Assembly: GCA_947631945.1 (NCBI GenBank)
Contig: CANRNI010000001.1
Location: 27,331-91,330, forward strand
Length of the DNA: 64,000 nucleotides
Origin: an uncultured Clostridia bacterium
GTDB taxonomy: Bacteria; Bacillota; Clostridia; Oscillospirales; Acutalibacteraceae
Direction of reading: 5' to 3'
Made by a program: the position numbers and the translations under genes. Every line of letters starts with the position of its first letter. The first letter of the stretch is position 1. The notes under the pieces are model-generated. The model ran no database searches. It was not told the origin of the DNA and saw nothing but the letters and a program-made list of their open reading frames with translations. Below are positions 43,422 to 52,780 of the stretch, piece after piece.

Positions 43422-43979
43422 TTGGCCGCTGTAATGGAAGCGGTGCTGTTCGCCTCGGGCGAACCTCTCGATATTGAAAAAACCTCAAAAGCTTTACTTG
43501 TTGATAAAGAGACTATAGAAAACGTATTGTCCTCTATTCGGGAAAAATACAACTCGGACGAACACGGAATCGAGCTTTTAAACCTCGGCGGCAAATATCA
43601 GTTCGCAACAAAGAGCAAATTCGCTCCCCAAATAAGGGCGGTACTCAGCATAAAGAAAAATACTCCGCTTTCCGCGGCGGCTTTCGAGGTGCTGGCGGTC
43701 GTCGCGTACAATCAGCCCGTTACGAAAGCGTTTATAGAGCAGGTAAGGGGAGTCGATTGCTCGGGCGTTATATCAACTCTTTGCCAAAGAAATTTAATTG
43801 AAGAGCGCGGAAGGCTTGACTTACCGGGCCGTCCTCTGCTATACTGTACTACGGATAATTTTTTGCGGTGCTTTGAACTGTCTTCTCTCGACGAGCTTCC
43901 CGAACTGCCCGAAAAGGACGTTCCTCCCGAAAAAGCGGCCGATAATGAAGACGTTGACGGTCAAATGTCGCTTATTTAG
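43422..43979 (+). CDS. scpB: Segregation and condensation protein B
   Basis: A 185-residue winged-helix dimer that binds ScpA in the SMC complex. The N-terminus AAVMEAVLFASGEPLDIEK is the family start, so TTG at 43422 is chosen; GGAG lies 9 bases upstream, inside the end of scpA. Also seen are LGGKYQFATKSK and SAAAFEVLAVVAYNQPVTKA. The acidic C-terminal tail is variable in the family. Confidence 0.92.
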   Translation: MAAVMEAVLFASGEPLDIEKTSKALLVDKETIENVLSSIREKYNSDEHGIELLNLGGKYQFATKSKFAPQIRAVLSIKKNTPLSAAAFEVLAVVAYNQPVTKAFIEQVRGVDCSGVISTLCQRNLIEERGRLDLPGRPLLYCTTDNFLRCFELSSLDELPELPEKDVPPEKAADNEDVDGQMSLI

Positions 43980-44050
43980 TGCCGTAAAAAACAAAGACCT
44001 TAACGTTTTTTTCGCGTATTTGCGGAACGCGTTCTGAAAGAGGTGATATT

Positions 44051-44929
44051 TTGGTTGGTTTTGCCATAGCGGTCGGAATAATAGCGCTGTTCGCGGCGAT
44101 ATTCAGTATACGCGCCCACGTCCATGTGGAATACGAAAAGGATTTGCTTGTATATGCAAAATGGGCGTTTCTTAAAATTCCGATTTTCCCAAGACCCAAA
44201 AAGCCGCCAAAAGAGAAAAAGGAGGAGCCTGCAAAAAAGCAGGAGGAGAATGCTCCCAAGGAGGAAAAGCCTAAGGAGGAAAAGCCGAAAGGCGCGAATC
44301 ACCTCGCCGTTCTCTACGGAAACGAGAAGATAAGCGGCATAATTGATATTCTCAAAAAACTGCTGCAAGTGGTTGATAAATTCGGCAGACGGCTTATAAA
44401 TTCATTTGTAATAGACGAAATGTTCCTTGATATAACGGTGTCGAAGTCCGACGCGGCTCAGACGGCAGAGGAATACGGAAAAATGTGCAGAAGGGTATTT
44501 CCCGTAACGGGCGCGGTAGTCGCAAACTGCAATGTGCGGAAGTATTCGGTAAATATCGACGCCGATTACCTTGCGGACGGCAGAAGCGACGCGGCTTTTT
44601 CCATGGAAATATCATTAAACCTCAGAAAAGTTATAAACGCCGTGCTGGCGTTTGCGTTCGGAGCGCTGTTTAAGGTGGGAATAAGGCTTCTTAAAGGAAT
44701 AAAGCCGAAAAAATCAGACGGCGGAGCAAATAACGGCAGTCAAAACCCGACAGAACAGGTCGATGAAGATGAAAAAGCCGCCGATATCGGAATGACGCCC
44801 GCCCAAGCGTCTATGGTTATGGTAAAAAAGCCTTACGGAAAATATGAGGAGGGTACCGTGACCGAGCCGGAGGTTTATGATTCTACTTCGGAGAATAACA
44901 ATCCGAATAATACGTCGGATAAAAAATAG
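44051..44929 (+). CDS. DUF2953 membrane-associated protein
   Basis: A 292-residue protein with one N-terminal membrane helix and the DUF2953 pattern (sheets around RKYSVNIDADYLADGRSDAA). Residues about 55-80 form a Lys/Glu/Pro-rich linker containing a 15-bp tandem duplication (KEEKP twice). TTG is the start, with AGAGGTGA 4 bases upstream. Its neighbour is gerW, a frequent pairing in spore formers; relatives are sporulation-associated but uncharacterised. Confidence 0.82.
   Translation: MVGFAIAVGIIALFAAIFSIRAHVHVEYEKDLLVYAKWAFLKIPIFPRPKKPPKEKKEEPAKKQEENAPKEEKPKEEKPKGANHLAVLYGNEKISGIIDILKKLLQVVDKFGRRLINSFVIDEMFLDITVSKSDAAQTAEEYGKMCRRVFPVTGAVVANCNVRKYSVNIDADYLADGRSDAAFSMEISLNLRKVINAVLAFAFGALFKVGIRLLKGIKPKKSDGGANNGSQNPTEQVDEDEKAADIGMTPAQASMVMVKKPYGKYEEGTVTEPEVYDSTSENNNPNNTSDKK
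44258..44287. repeat. 15-bp in-frame tandem duplication
   Basis: AAGGAGGAAAAGCCT then AAGGAGGAAAAGCCG, duplicating Lys-Glu-Glu-Lys-Pro in the charged linker of the DUF2953 protein. There is one mismatch. Confidence 0.95.
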
Positions 44930-44977
44930 GAAAAATAATCCCAATAACGTAAATAACACAGAGAGTGGTGCATAAAT

Positions 44978-45397
44978 ATGAAAAATCAGTCAGCAGAAAA
45001 AATTCTCGCGACAACAATCGAAAGAGTACGCGACCTTGTAGACGTAAGCACGATAGTAGGCGAGCCTATAACGGTAAACGCCGATATCACGATTATTCCC
45101 ATTTCCAAGGTTACATACGGCTTCGCTTCGGGCGGTTCCGATTTTCCTTCAAGGAATAATGTCGAGCTTTTCGGCGGCGGCGGCGGAGCGGGTATCACGA
45201 TAAATCCCGTTGCGTTCCTCGTATGCAACAAGGGAGAGGTTACGATTAAGCATATCACCGCGTCGGATAACGCAGCCGAAAGAGCCGTGAACCTTATACC
45301 CGAAATGTTTGATAAGGTTACGAATTTCGTGGAAAAACAGAAAAAGAGCGCCCCCGAAAAAGAGGAAGAGCCTCAGCCTATTGTTGAGACGGAATAA
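44978..45397 (+). CDS. gerW: Spore protein GerW (YtfJ)
   Basis: A 139-residue protein of the GerW/YtfJ family, needed for normal spore germination in Bacillus. Seen: the ADITIIPISKVTYGFASGGS motif, the glycine run GGGGGAGITINPVAFLV and KHIT. It directly follows DUF2953. It is an indicator that this organism forms spores. Confidence 0.93.
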   Translation: MKNQSAEKILATTIERVRDLVDVSTIVGEPITVNADITIIPISKVTYGFASGGSDFPSRNNVELFGGGGGAGITINPVAFLVCNKGEVTIKHITASDNAAERAVNLIPEMFDKVTNFVEKQKKSAPEKEEEPQPIVETE

Positions 45398-45534
45398 TCA
45401 AGCGAATTTTTGCTAAGGAACGCCGAAAAAATATTATGCCGGATAAATTTCGGACGTATTGCCTTATAGCGTTCTTTAAATGAATTTTAAACCGAACACG
45501 GACATATATATAATACGGACATATAGTATTCATT

Positions 45535-45560
45535 AAAAAAGTATTGTAAAAAAGTATTGT
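45535..45560. repeat. 13-bp perfect tandem duplication upstream of the carboxypeptidase gene
   Basis: AAAAAAGTATTGT twice in a row. Just upstream, ACGGACATATA also occurs twice (45498-45508 and 45515-45525). Confidence 0.9.
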
Positions 45561-45576
45561 TGAAAAGGTGTTTGGT

Positions 45577-46797
45577 ATGGTAAAAAAAATATTATACAGC
45601 GCTTCGGTACTGCTGTTGGTTTTTGCTTTTTCTTTTGAGTCTTTCGCTCTTGCGGACGGCGATTTATCGGCATCAAGCGCGGTATTGTACTGCGCCGAAA
45701 ACGGCAAGGTGCTTTATGAAAAATCTTCGTCCGAAAAACGCTCTATGGCAAGTACCACTAAAATCATGACGGCGCTTTTGGCTCTTGAGCAGAACACGCC
45801 GTACAGGGTTGTTGAGATAACGGACGAAATGGTCAATGTCGAGGGTACATCGGCGGGACTCAGAGCCGGAGATAAAATATATCTTAAAGATATAGTTTAC
45901 TGTATGCTCCTTGAATCGGGCAACGATGCGGCTAACGCAGCGGCGATAGCGATAAGCGGCGGCTTTACGGAATTTGCGGCTCTTATGAATAAGAGAGCAA
46001 AAAAAATCGGAATGAAAAATACGTCTTTCGTAACGCCGTCGGGACTTGACGACGAAAATCACTATACCACCTGTTACGATATGGCTCTGCTCGCGGCAGA
46101 AGCTGTTGAAAACACCGAATTTGTAAAAATCTGTTCGACGGCGTCATATAAGGTTAATTTTATTGATTCCGAAAAAAAGGTTACGCTTTACAATCACAAC
46201 AAGCTGCTTTCGAGCGTTGACGGCTGTATAGGAATTAAAACCGGATTTACAAAAAAAAGCGGCAGATGTCTTGTTACCGCCGCGCGGAGAAACGGCGCGA
46301 CGCTCATAGCGGTAACTCTAAAGGCTCCCGACGATTGGAACGACCACAAAAAGCTTATTGAATACGGTTTTGAAAGGCTTGAAACGTCCGAGCTTGACAC
46401 CGATTTGGAATCTCTCGGAATTAAGGTCGTCGGTTCAAGCGTAAAAATATTGCCTGTAAACTGCGGCTCCGCAGACGTACCCGTAATCAGGGACGGCTCG
46501 GGAGAAAAAATTACGCGGCGTATTTATATTGAAAAATTTCTTTACGCGCCCGTTGAGAGCGGCAAAATAGTGGGATATGCGGAATACAGCATTGACGGTA
46601 AAATTATCAAAAGAATTCCGCTTACCGCCGCCGGCTCTGCCGACGCGATACCGCCGGAAAAGAGCTTTTCGGACAGGGTAAAAGAAAAAATCTCGGATTT
46701 TTATGAAAACAGCAGGGATAGGATAAAAGAATTTTTTAAAAATACGGCTGATAAAGTTGCCGGATTTTTTAACGGACGGAGGAACAATGGCGGATAA
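45577..46797 (+). CDS. D-alanyl-D-alanine carboxypeptidase (DacF-type, S11 family)
   Basis: A 406-residue secreted penicillin-binding protein that trims peptidoglycan stem peptides. It has a signal peptide (cut after FALA, about residue 26), active-site SxxK as Ser59-Thr-Thr-Lys62, SGN (ESGNDAANAAA) and KTG (GIKTGFTKKSG). The C-terminal beta domain is followed by an amphipathic helical membrane anchor (RVKEKISDFYENSRDRIKEF). The ATG at 45577 lies 7 bases after AAAAGGTG. It overlaps the next gene by 11 bases. Clostridial members are often sporulation genes. Confidence 0.92.
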   Translation: MVKKILYSASVLLLVFAFSFESFALADGDLSASSAVLYCAENGKVLYEKSSSEKRSMASTTKIMTALLALEQNTPYRVVEITDEMVNVEGTSAGLRAGDKIYLKDIVYCMLLESGNDAANAAAIAISGGFTEFAALMNKRAKKIGMKNTSFVTPSGLDDENHYTTCYDMALLAAEAVENTEFVKICSTASYKVNFIDSEKKVTLYNHNKLLSSVDGCIGIKTGFTKKSGRCLVTAARRNGATLIAVTLKAPDDWNDHKKLIEYGFERLETSELDTDLESLGIKVVGSSVKILPVNCGSADVPVIRDGSGEKITRRIYIEKFLYAPVESGKIVGYAEYSIDGKIIKRIPLTAAGSADAIPPEKSFSDRVKEKISDFYENSRDRIKEFFKNTADKVAGFFNGRRNNGG

Positions 46798-47518
46798 TAA
46801 AATACGCTTGCAGAAATTTCTCGCGGAAAACGGGGTAGCTTCAAGGCGTAAATCCGAGGAGCTTATAGAGCGCGGAAAGGTAAAGATTAACGGACATCCG
46901 GCTAAACTCGGCGATAAGGTTGATCCAAAAGCCGATTTGATAACCGTTTCGGGGGAGAGAATCGTTCCCGAGCGTTCGGGCAACGTTTATATAATGCTCA
47001 ATAAACCGAGGGGCTATATAACCACCATGAGCGACGAAATGGACAGAAAGTGCGTCGCGGAGCTGATTGGAGATTTCGGACGGCGCGTTTTCCCCGTAGG
47101 CCGGCTCGACAGGGATTCCGAGGGGCTTCTGCTTTTTACAAACGACGGTGAATTTGCCAATATGATGTCGCACCCGTCGATGCACGTTTCAAAAACTTAC
47201 AGAGTAACGGTAAGACCATGCGCGGACGAGGAACAGCTTGTAAAGCTCGCGTCGGGAGTTGTAATAGACGGCAGAAAAACGTCTCCCGCCTCGATTCTGC
47301 TTGTTTCCGAGGGCTCGGACAGAACTGTTTTTCAGATGACGATTCACGAGGGGCGGAACAGGCAGATAAGAAAAATGTGTGAGGCTGTGGGGCTTGAAAC
47401 GATTCGCCTTAAAAGAATATCGGTCGGACCTTTAAAACTCGGTTCGCTTCCCGTCGGTCAATACAGAGAGCTAAAAAAAGAGGAAGTCGCGGCACTTAAA
47501 AGAGCCGCCAAAAATTAA
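46787..47518 (+). CDS. rluB: Ribosomal large-subunit pseudouridine synthase, RluB/RsuA family
   Basis: A 243-residue enzyme. The N-terminal S4 RNA-binding domain begins IRLQKFLAENGVASRRKSEE. The catalytic aspartate is in the VGRLDRDSEGLLLFTNDGE motif, and the C-terminal GRNRQIRKMC block is present. GGAGGAACA precedes the ATG. The gene is the last in its run before a new promoter at 47552. RluB (23S U2605) is most likely, but RsuA-type targets cannot be excluded. Confidence 0.92.
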   Translation: MADNKIRLQKFLAENGVASRRKSEELIERGKVKINGHPAKLGDKVDPKADLITVSGERIVPERSGNVYIMLNKPRGYITTMSDEMDRKCVAELIGDFGRRVFPVGRLDRDSEGLLLFTNDGEFANMMSHPSMHVSKTYRVTVRPCADEEQLVKLASGVVIDGRKTSPASILLVSEGSDRTVFQMTIHEGRNRQIRKMCEAVGLETIRLKRISVGPLKLGSLPVGQYRELKKEEVAALKRAAKN

Positions 47519-47551
47519 AAATTATATTATTATATTGATTCAATGCAATAA

Positions 47552-47580
47552 TTGACATTTTTTCATATATGCTTTATAAT
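47552..47580 (+). promoter_or_regulatory. Promoter of the yicC-remA-gmk-rpoZ operon
   Basis: Perfect -35 TTGACA (47552-47557), 17-bp spacer, perfect -10 TATAAT (47575-47580), 30 bases before yicC. Confidence 0.85.
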
Positions 47581-47609
47581 ATCCAAATAAGTTAAAAGAA
47601 GGTGTATAT

Positions 47610-48488
47610 ATGATACGGAGTATGACAGGCTTCGGCAGGGCGCAGGAAATGATAGACGGTATGAATATTACCGTTGAAATTAAAAGCGTAAACAGCCGTT
47701 ATCTTGAATTTTCACCGAGAGTTTATAAAAATTATTCTTTTTTGGAGGACAAGCTTAAAAATTATGTCCGTAAATTTATATCAAGGGGAAAGGTCGAATG
47801 CAGCGTTCAGATAGACGCTCTTGAAACGGACGACGTTATAGTACAGCTTAACGAGTCGCTCGCCGCCGGATATGTCGCGGCAATTAATTCTCTTGCGGAA
47901 AAATTCGGTCTTGTAAACGATTTTACAGTTTCACAGCTTGCTTCTCATAATGATATATTCGCTGTGCGCAAGGCTCCTGCCGATGAGGATAAAATCTGGA
48001 GCGCGGTACAGACTGTACTCGATAAGGCCATGGTGAGCTTTATCGCCATGAGAACCGCCGAGGGAGAAAAGCTGCTTGACGATATTCTTTCTAGGGCGGA
48101 GCTTATTATTACATATGTCGAAAAGATTGAAAAGCGCTCGCCGGAAACGGTAAAGGAATATAACGCCAAGCTTCTCGAACGCATGAAAGAGCTTTTGGGA
48201 GACGCCGAAATAGACGAACAGCGTATACTTACCGAAGCCGCGATTTTTGCCGATAAAATAGCGGTCGCGGAGGAAACGGTAAGGCTCCGCAGCCATATAA
48301 ATCAGCTTCACGCTATGATCGATACAGACGAGCCTGTAGGCAGAAAGCTCGATTTTCTCGTTCAGGAGATAAACAGAGAGGCAAATACCATAGGTTCAAA
48401 GGCGAACGATATGGAAATCGCTTCAATAGTCGTAAATACAAAAGCCGAGATTGAAAAAATAAGAGAACAGATTCAGAATATAGAATAA
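47610..48488 (+). CDS. YicC-family endoribonuclease
   Basis: A 292-residue protein starting MIRSMTGFGRAQ, the hallmark of the YicC/YloC family. The C-terminal DUF1732 block DFLVQEINREANTIGSKAND is also present. The family cleaves RNA near stems and takes part in small RNA turnover. GAAGGTG precedes the ATG. In Bacillus the order yloC-remA-gmk-rpoZ is the same. Confidence 0.92.
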   Translation: MIRSMTGFGRAQEMIDGMNITVEIKSVNSRYLEFSPRVYKNYSFLEDKLKNYVRKFISRGKVECSVQIDALETDDVIVQLNESLAAGYVAAINSLAEKFGLVNDFTVSQLASHNDIFAVRKAPADEDKIWSAVQTVLDKAMVSFIAMRTAEGEKLLDDILSRAELIITYVEKIEKRSPETVKEYNAKLLERMKELLGDAEIDEQRILTEAAIFADKIAVAEETVRLRSHINQLHAMIDTDEPVGRKLDFLVQEINREANTIGSKANDMEIASIVVNTKAEIEKIREQIQNIE

Positions 48489-48540
48489 TTAGGGAACTGC
48501 TGAATAAATCATGCCCTACGGACTGAACGCACACCTTGCC
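48488..48540 (+). repeat. Dispersed hairpin repeat, partial B-type copy
   Basis: Left arm only: TTAGGGAACTGCTGAATAAA, then CATGCCCTACGGACTGAACG. It begins 2 bases before the end of yicC and lies in the yicC-remA gap. Confidence 0.75.
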
Positions 48541-48627
48541 TCAACAAAAAACCGTATAAATTCAAAGCGGAAATTGAAAAGATAATAATTACATATAACA
48601 CAAATATCTGAAAAGGACCTTTTGAAT

Positions 48628-48894
48628 ATGAAGCTTGTAAACATAGGATTCGGAAATATGATAAACGCGTCGCGCGTTATAGCCATTGTAAGCCCCGAGT
48701 CGGCTCCCGTGAAACGAATGGTGCAGGAAGCTAAGGATAAAAGTATGCTTATAGACGCGACCCACGGCAGAAAAACGAGAGCGGTTATGATTGCCGACAG
48801 CGACCATATCATTCTTTCCTATTTGCAGGCCGAGAAGCTCGGCGAACGCTTTAACGGCGGCGCTTCCGACGAGGGGGTATCGGTTGATGTCTGA
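48628..48894 (+). CDS. remA: Extracellular-matrix regulator RemA (DUF370)
   Basis: An 88-residue DNA-binding protein that in Bacillus activates biofilm matrix and osmoprotection genes. Seen: [45 protein letters not shown] and [11 protein letters not shown]. The ATG at 48628 is 10 bases after AAAAGGA. It overlaps gmk by 8 bases. Confidence 0.94.
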   Translation: MKLVNIGFGNMINASRVIAIVSPESAPVKRMVQEAKDKSMLIDATHGRKTRAVMIADSDHIILSYLQAEKLGERFNGGASDEGVSVDV

Positions 48895-49477
48895 TTTATC
48901 CTCAGGGCTTATTATCGTTTCGGGACCGTCGGGAGCCGGAAAGGATACGATTGTTGGTAAGCTTATAGAGCTTGACAGCGATTTTTCGCTTTCCGTATCA
49001 GCCACCACAAGAGCGCCGAGAGGCGGAGAAAAAGACGGCGTGGACTATTATTTTTATACCGAGGACGAGTTCGCTCAAAAAATCAGGAACGGAGAATTTG
49101 TAGAATACGCAAAATACGGCTCAAAATATTACGGAACTCTTAAAAGCGACGTTAAAAGGCGTATCGACAGCGGAAAAACGGTTATACTCGTAATCGAGGT
49201 TCACGGCGCCGAAAACGTAAAAAGGCTTTATCCGAGCGCGCTTTCCGTATTTATAATGCCTCCTTCGGAAGCGGTGCTCGAGCAAAGGCTCCGCAGGCGC
49301 TGTACCGATTCCGATTCGGAAATAGCAAGGCGCATGGATATTGCTAAAAATGAAATCAAACAGAGTGAAAATTACGATTATACGGTAGTCAACGACGAGC
49401 TTGAAAAAGCGGTCGGAGACGTATACGAGATAATTAAAAATCATAAATGTAAAACAAACGTGAATAAAATCGGCTAA
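48887..49477 (+). CDS. gmk: Guanylate kinase
   Basis: A 196-residue enzyme converting GMP to GDP. Walker [10 protein letters not shown] (residues 13-21), the GMP-binding block [19 protein letters not shown] and the lid motif RLRRR are seen. The start is inside the end of remA, with GAGGGGG about 9 bases upstream. Starts further upstream would be in the wrong frame of remA and unconserved. Confidence 0.95.
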   Translation: MSDLSSGLIIVSGPSGAGKDTIVGKLIELDSDFSLSVSATTRAPRGGEKDGVDYYFYTEDEFAQKIRNGEFVEYAKYGSKYYGTLKSDVKRRIDSGKTVILVIEVHGAENVKRLYPSALSVFIMPPSEAVLEQRLRRRCTDSDSEIARRMDIAKNEIKQSENYDYTVVNDELEKAVGDVYEIIKNHKCKTNVNKIG

Positions 49478-49488
49478 AACATAAGCTA

Positions 49489-49512
49489 AAAAATAATTTT
49501 AAAAATAATTTT
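49489..49512. repeat. 12-bp perfect tandem duplication between gmk and rpoZ
   Basis: AAAAATAATTTT twice in a row, just before the rpoZ ribosome site. Confidence 0.9.
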
Positions 49513-49527
49513 AAGGGAGCGTTGATT

Positions 49528-49716
49528 ATGCTTAACGTTGATTTACAAAAGCTTCTTAAAAACGGCATAAGCAGATATGAGCTTGTAGCCGCCACGGCTA
49601 AAAGGGCGAGAATGATAGTTGACGAAGCGGAAAAAAACCGCGATATCGTTATTGACAAGCCTGTCAGCATCGCTGTGAGGGAGCTTGAGGACGGAGATTG
49701 GGAAATTAAAGATTAA
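49528..49716 (+). CDS. rpoZ: RNA polymerase omega subunit
   Basis: A 62-residue protein with ISRYELVAATAKRARMIV and KPVSIAVRELEDG, the omega core that clamps the beta-prime subunit. ATG at 49528 has GGGAG 9 bases upstream. The stop codon TAA is part of the TTAA edge of a minimal repeat copy at 49713. Confidence 0.92.
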   Translation: MLNVDLQKLLKNGISRYELVAATAKRARMIVDEAEKNRDIVIDKPVSIAVRELEDGDWEIKD

Positions 49717-49750
49717 GGCGGCAGCCGCTAATTATGCGGTATTGCCTTAA
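49713..49750 (+). repeat. Dispersed hairpin repeat, minimal 38-bp A-type copy
   Basis: TTAAGGCGGCAGCCGCTAAT continues to TATGCGGTATTGCCTTAA. It consists of little more than the two ends and forms a compact hairpin at the rpoZ stop codon. Confidence 0.85.
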
Positions 49751-49810
49751 AAAAATCCATATACCTTATTGTGTAGACACGCCCTAAACTCATTCGGGAG
49801 GCGGAGTCGT

Positions 49811-52291
49811 TTGCCGAGTCATCTGACGGCGGGAATAGCCGTTGAAAATACAGCGTACAGCTTTGATAAGCTGTTTCATTACCTTATACCCGAAAGTATG
49901 TCGGATTCTGTCAGACCCGGGTGTAGGGTTTTAGTCGGTTTCGGCAACGGCAAAAAAGAGCGCGTCGGATTCGTCTTTAAGCTTTCTGACTGTGTTCCCG
50001 AGGGCGTAAAAAACGTCAAACCGATAATCGGCGTCATTGACAATGAGCCGGTATTGTCCGACGAGATGCTGAGACTTGCCGAGCGTCTCGCGGACAGATG
50101 CTTCTGTACGCTTTTTGACGCCGCGAAAGCAATGCTTCCCACGGGAGCGAATATTAAAGCGACTGAAAGCTTCTGTATCTCGCCCGATTATTATAAATCG
50201 GGTTTTGAAGCCGAAAACTTTACGGAGGATGAATTGCGTGCGCTTAATTATATCGGGAGCAAAAGCGGCTTTTCCGAAAGCGACGCCGTTTACAAAAGGC
50301 TGGGTATTTCTCCCGAAACGGGACTTCTGAACAGGCTTTGTGAAAAAGGCTGTCTTATAAAAAATACCGGCGCTAAAAGACGGCTTAACGACGCTTCCGT
50401 AAAAACCGTAAGTCTCGCGCCCGAATATGCCGACGGAAAAAGCATACCGTTTAAGGCTACGAAAAAACAGGAATCGGTGATAAAGCTTTTAAGAGATATA
50501 GGCTTTGCGGCTTCAAAGGAAATAGCGTATTATACGGGAGTAACTCAAACTGTTATTGATAATCTTTTTAAGCGCGGAATCGTCGTTTATGACGATACGC
50601 CCGTATACAGGCTTCCCGAAAAATTAAAAAGCACTCCGCGCGATAATTCTCCTATTGAGCTTACCGAGATGCAACAGAGCGCGTATGCCGAATTAAAGCA
50701 GATGCTGACAGAGCCGAAAGCGTCCGCCGCATTACTTTTCGGAGTTACGGGAAGCGGCAAAACAAAGGTGTATATGCGCCTTGTTGACGATATTGCCGCC
50801 GAAAACAGAGGAGCGATAATCCTTGTACCCGAAATAGCTCTTACGCCGCAGCTTCTTACTATGTTTTACTCGCGCTACGGCGAAAAGGTTGCGGTTCTGC
50901 ACAGCGGTCTTTCCATAGGGGAGCGCCTCGACGAGTGGAAGCGTATAAAAAACGGCGAAGCAAATATAGTTGTAGGCACAAGAAGCGCCGTATTCGCTCA
51001 GGTAAAAAATCTTGCGGCGATAATAATTGACGAGGAACAGGAAAGTACATACAAATCCGAAATGACGCCGAGATATCACGCGAGAGACGCGGCAAAATTC
51101 AGATGCGCTTATAATAACGCGCTCCTTGTTCTTTCTTCCGCCACTCCGTCCGTAGAAACGTACGCGCGCGCCCGCGCGGGAGGCTGTCGTCTTATAGAGA
51201 TGTCCGAAAGATATTCAAAGACGGGACTTCCCGACGTCATAACCGTAGACGTTTCCCAAAAGGAAAATATGGACAATATGCGTACAGTAAGCTCTGTTCT
51301 TGCGCGGGAGATAGAATATAATCTTAAAAACAATCAACAGACCATATTGCTTATAAACAGACGCGGATACAATACGTTTATCGCCTGTACGAGATGCAAG
51401 AATATAGTTATGTGTCCCAATTGCAGCATTTCGATGACTTATCACATCGCGAACGGCAGAATGATGTGCCATTACTGCGGTTATTCGGAGCCTGTCACAC
51501 CGAAATGCCCCGAATGTGGCGCCGATACCATAAGATTTTCGGGCTTCGGCACTCAAAAGGTCGAGCAGGAGTTGGAAAACCTTTTCCCCGACGCGAAAAT
51601 CCTCAGAATGGATGCGGATACTACCTCCGCTAAAAATTCCCATGAAAAGCGTTTTAATCTTTTCGCGAAGGGCGAGTACGATATAATGGTGGGGACTCAA
51701 ATGGTTGCGAAGGGTCTTGATTTCCCGAACGTTACCCTTGTCGGCGTTATATCGGTTGACCAGCTTTTATATAATGACGATTACAAAAGCGCGGAGAGAA
51801 CCTTTGACCTCCTTACGCAGGTAGTAGGACGCTCGGGACGCGGAGAAAAAACGGGACGCGCCGTAATACAGACGCTCGCGCCCGAAAACATGGTTATATC
51901 GCTTGCGGCGGAGCAGAATTACAAAGCGTTTTTCGATGCGGAAATCAGAGTAAGAAAGGGTATGATTTACCCTCCGTATTGCGATATTTGCGTTTTATCT
52001 TTTAACGGCGCGGGCGAAACAGACGTAAAGACAGCGGCGAGAGCGTTTTTCAATCTGTTTAAAAAAAGGCTTGAAAGCGATTATGCGGAGGAAAAGGTTA
52101 TCGTTCTCGGGCCTGTCGCTCCGAAAATCGCGAAGGTCAACAATAACTACAGAGAACGTTTGATAATAAAATGCAAAAACACATTTAATTTCAGAAAACT
52201 CGTTTCGGAGTGTCTAAAGGAGTTTTCGGGAATTACAGCATATAACAAAGTTACGGCTTTCGCGGATATGAATCCCGAGAGCATATTTTAA
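49811..52291 (+). CDS. priA: Primosomal protein PriA (replication restart helicase)
   Basis: An 826-residue 3'-5' DNA helicase. The N-terminal 3'-DNA-binding domain (AGIAVENTAYSFDKLFHYLI) is followed by Walker A GVTGSGKTK, DEEQ motif II (IIIDEEQEST), and a zinc module with four CxxC-type pairs (CTRCKNIVMCPNC, CHYCG, CPECG). Helicase motifs GTQMVAKGLDFPNVTLVG and QVVGRSGRG complete it. TTG at 49811 is chosen because GGGAGG lies about 10 bases upstream; earlier in-frame codons lack a site. Confidence 0.94.
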   Translation: MPSHLTAGIAVENTAYSFDKLFHYLIPESMSDSVRPGCRVLVGFGNGKKERVGFVFKLSDCVPEGVKNVKPIIGVIDNEPVLSDEMLRLAERLADRCFCTLFDAAKAMLPTGANIKATESFCISPDYYKSGFEAENFTEDELRALNYIGSKSGFSESDAVYKRLGISPETGLLNRLCEKGCLIKNTGAKRRLNDASVKTVSLAPEYADGKSIPFKATKKQESVIKLLRDIGFAASKEIAYYTGVTQTVIDNLFKRGIVVYDDTPVYRLPEKLKSTPRDNSPIELTEMQQSAYAELKQMLTEPKASAALLFGVTGSGKTKVYMRLVDDIAAENRGAIILVPEIALTPQLLTMFYSRYGEKVAVLHSGLSIGERLDEWKRIKNGEANIVVGTRSAVFAQVKNLAAIIIDEEQESTYKSEMTPRYHARDAAKFRCAYNNALLVLSSATPSVETYARARAGGCRLIEMSERYSKTGLPDVITVDVSQKENMDNMRTVSSVLAREIEYNLKNNQQTILLINRRGYNTFIACTRCKNIVMCPNCSISMTYHIANGRMMCHYCGYSEPVTPKCPECGADTIRFSGFGTQKVEQELENLFPDAKILRMDADTTSAKNSHEKRFNLFAKGEYDIMVGTQMVAKGLDFPNVTLVGVISVDQLLYNDDYKSAERTFDLLTQVVGRSGRGEKTGRAVIQTLAPENMVISLAAEQNYKAFFDAEIRVRKGMIYPPYCDICVLSFNGAGETDVKTAARAFFNLFKKRLESDYAEEKVIVLGPVAPKIAKVNNNYRERLIIKCKNTFNFRKLVSECLKEFSGITAYNKVTAFADMNPESIF

Positions 52292-52303
52292 GGACGATGA
52301 ATT

Positions 52304-52780
52304 ATGGCGTTAAGAAAAATAAGAACGCAAGAGGACGAGATTCTTAAAAAAATCAGCAAGCCCGTAACAGCCTTCGACGCGAAGCTGCAAATTCTGCTCG
52401 GCGATATGAAGGATACTCTCACAAAGGCGGACGGCGTGGGGCTTGCGGCTGTTCAAATAGGGATATTAAGGCGCATAGTGGTTATCGACGTCGGAGACGA
52501 ACACGGCTATATGGAGCTTATAAATCCCGAAATCACCGAGCGCGGGGGAGAACAGCGCGAATCGGAGGGCTGTCTTTCTCTGCCTAACAAAACGGGTATC
52601 ACGTTAAGACCGATGTGGGTGAAATTTAAGGCTCAGGACAGAAACGGCAATTGGTATGAGGCGGAGGGCGAAGGGCTTTTCGCGCGTTGCGTCTGTCATG
52701 AACTCGACCACCTTGACGGCGTTGTTTTTACTCAAAGGCTCGCGCCCGGAGAAAGAGTTAAGGCAACACCGCACAATTAA
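52304..52780 (+). CDS. def: Peptide deformylase
   Basis: A 158-residue metalloenzyme that removes the N-formyl group from new proteins. The three motifs are seen: GVGLAAVQIG, EGCLSLP (metal Cys) and CHELDHLDG (HExxH with Asp, two metal His). The C-terminus RVKATPHN is encoded partly by a dispersed repeat that supplies the stop codon, the same ending as PrmC. It lies 12 bases after priA, and fmt, its functional partner, follows. Confidence 0.95.
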   Translation: MALRKIRTQEDEILKKISKPVTAFDAKLQILLGDMKDTLTKADGVGLAAVQIGILRRIVVIDVGDEHGYMELINPEITERGGEQRESEGCLSLPNKTGITLRPMWVKFKAQDRNGNWYEAEGEGLFARCVCHELDHLDGVVFTQRLAPGERVKATPHN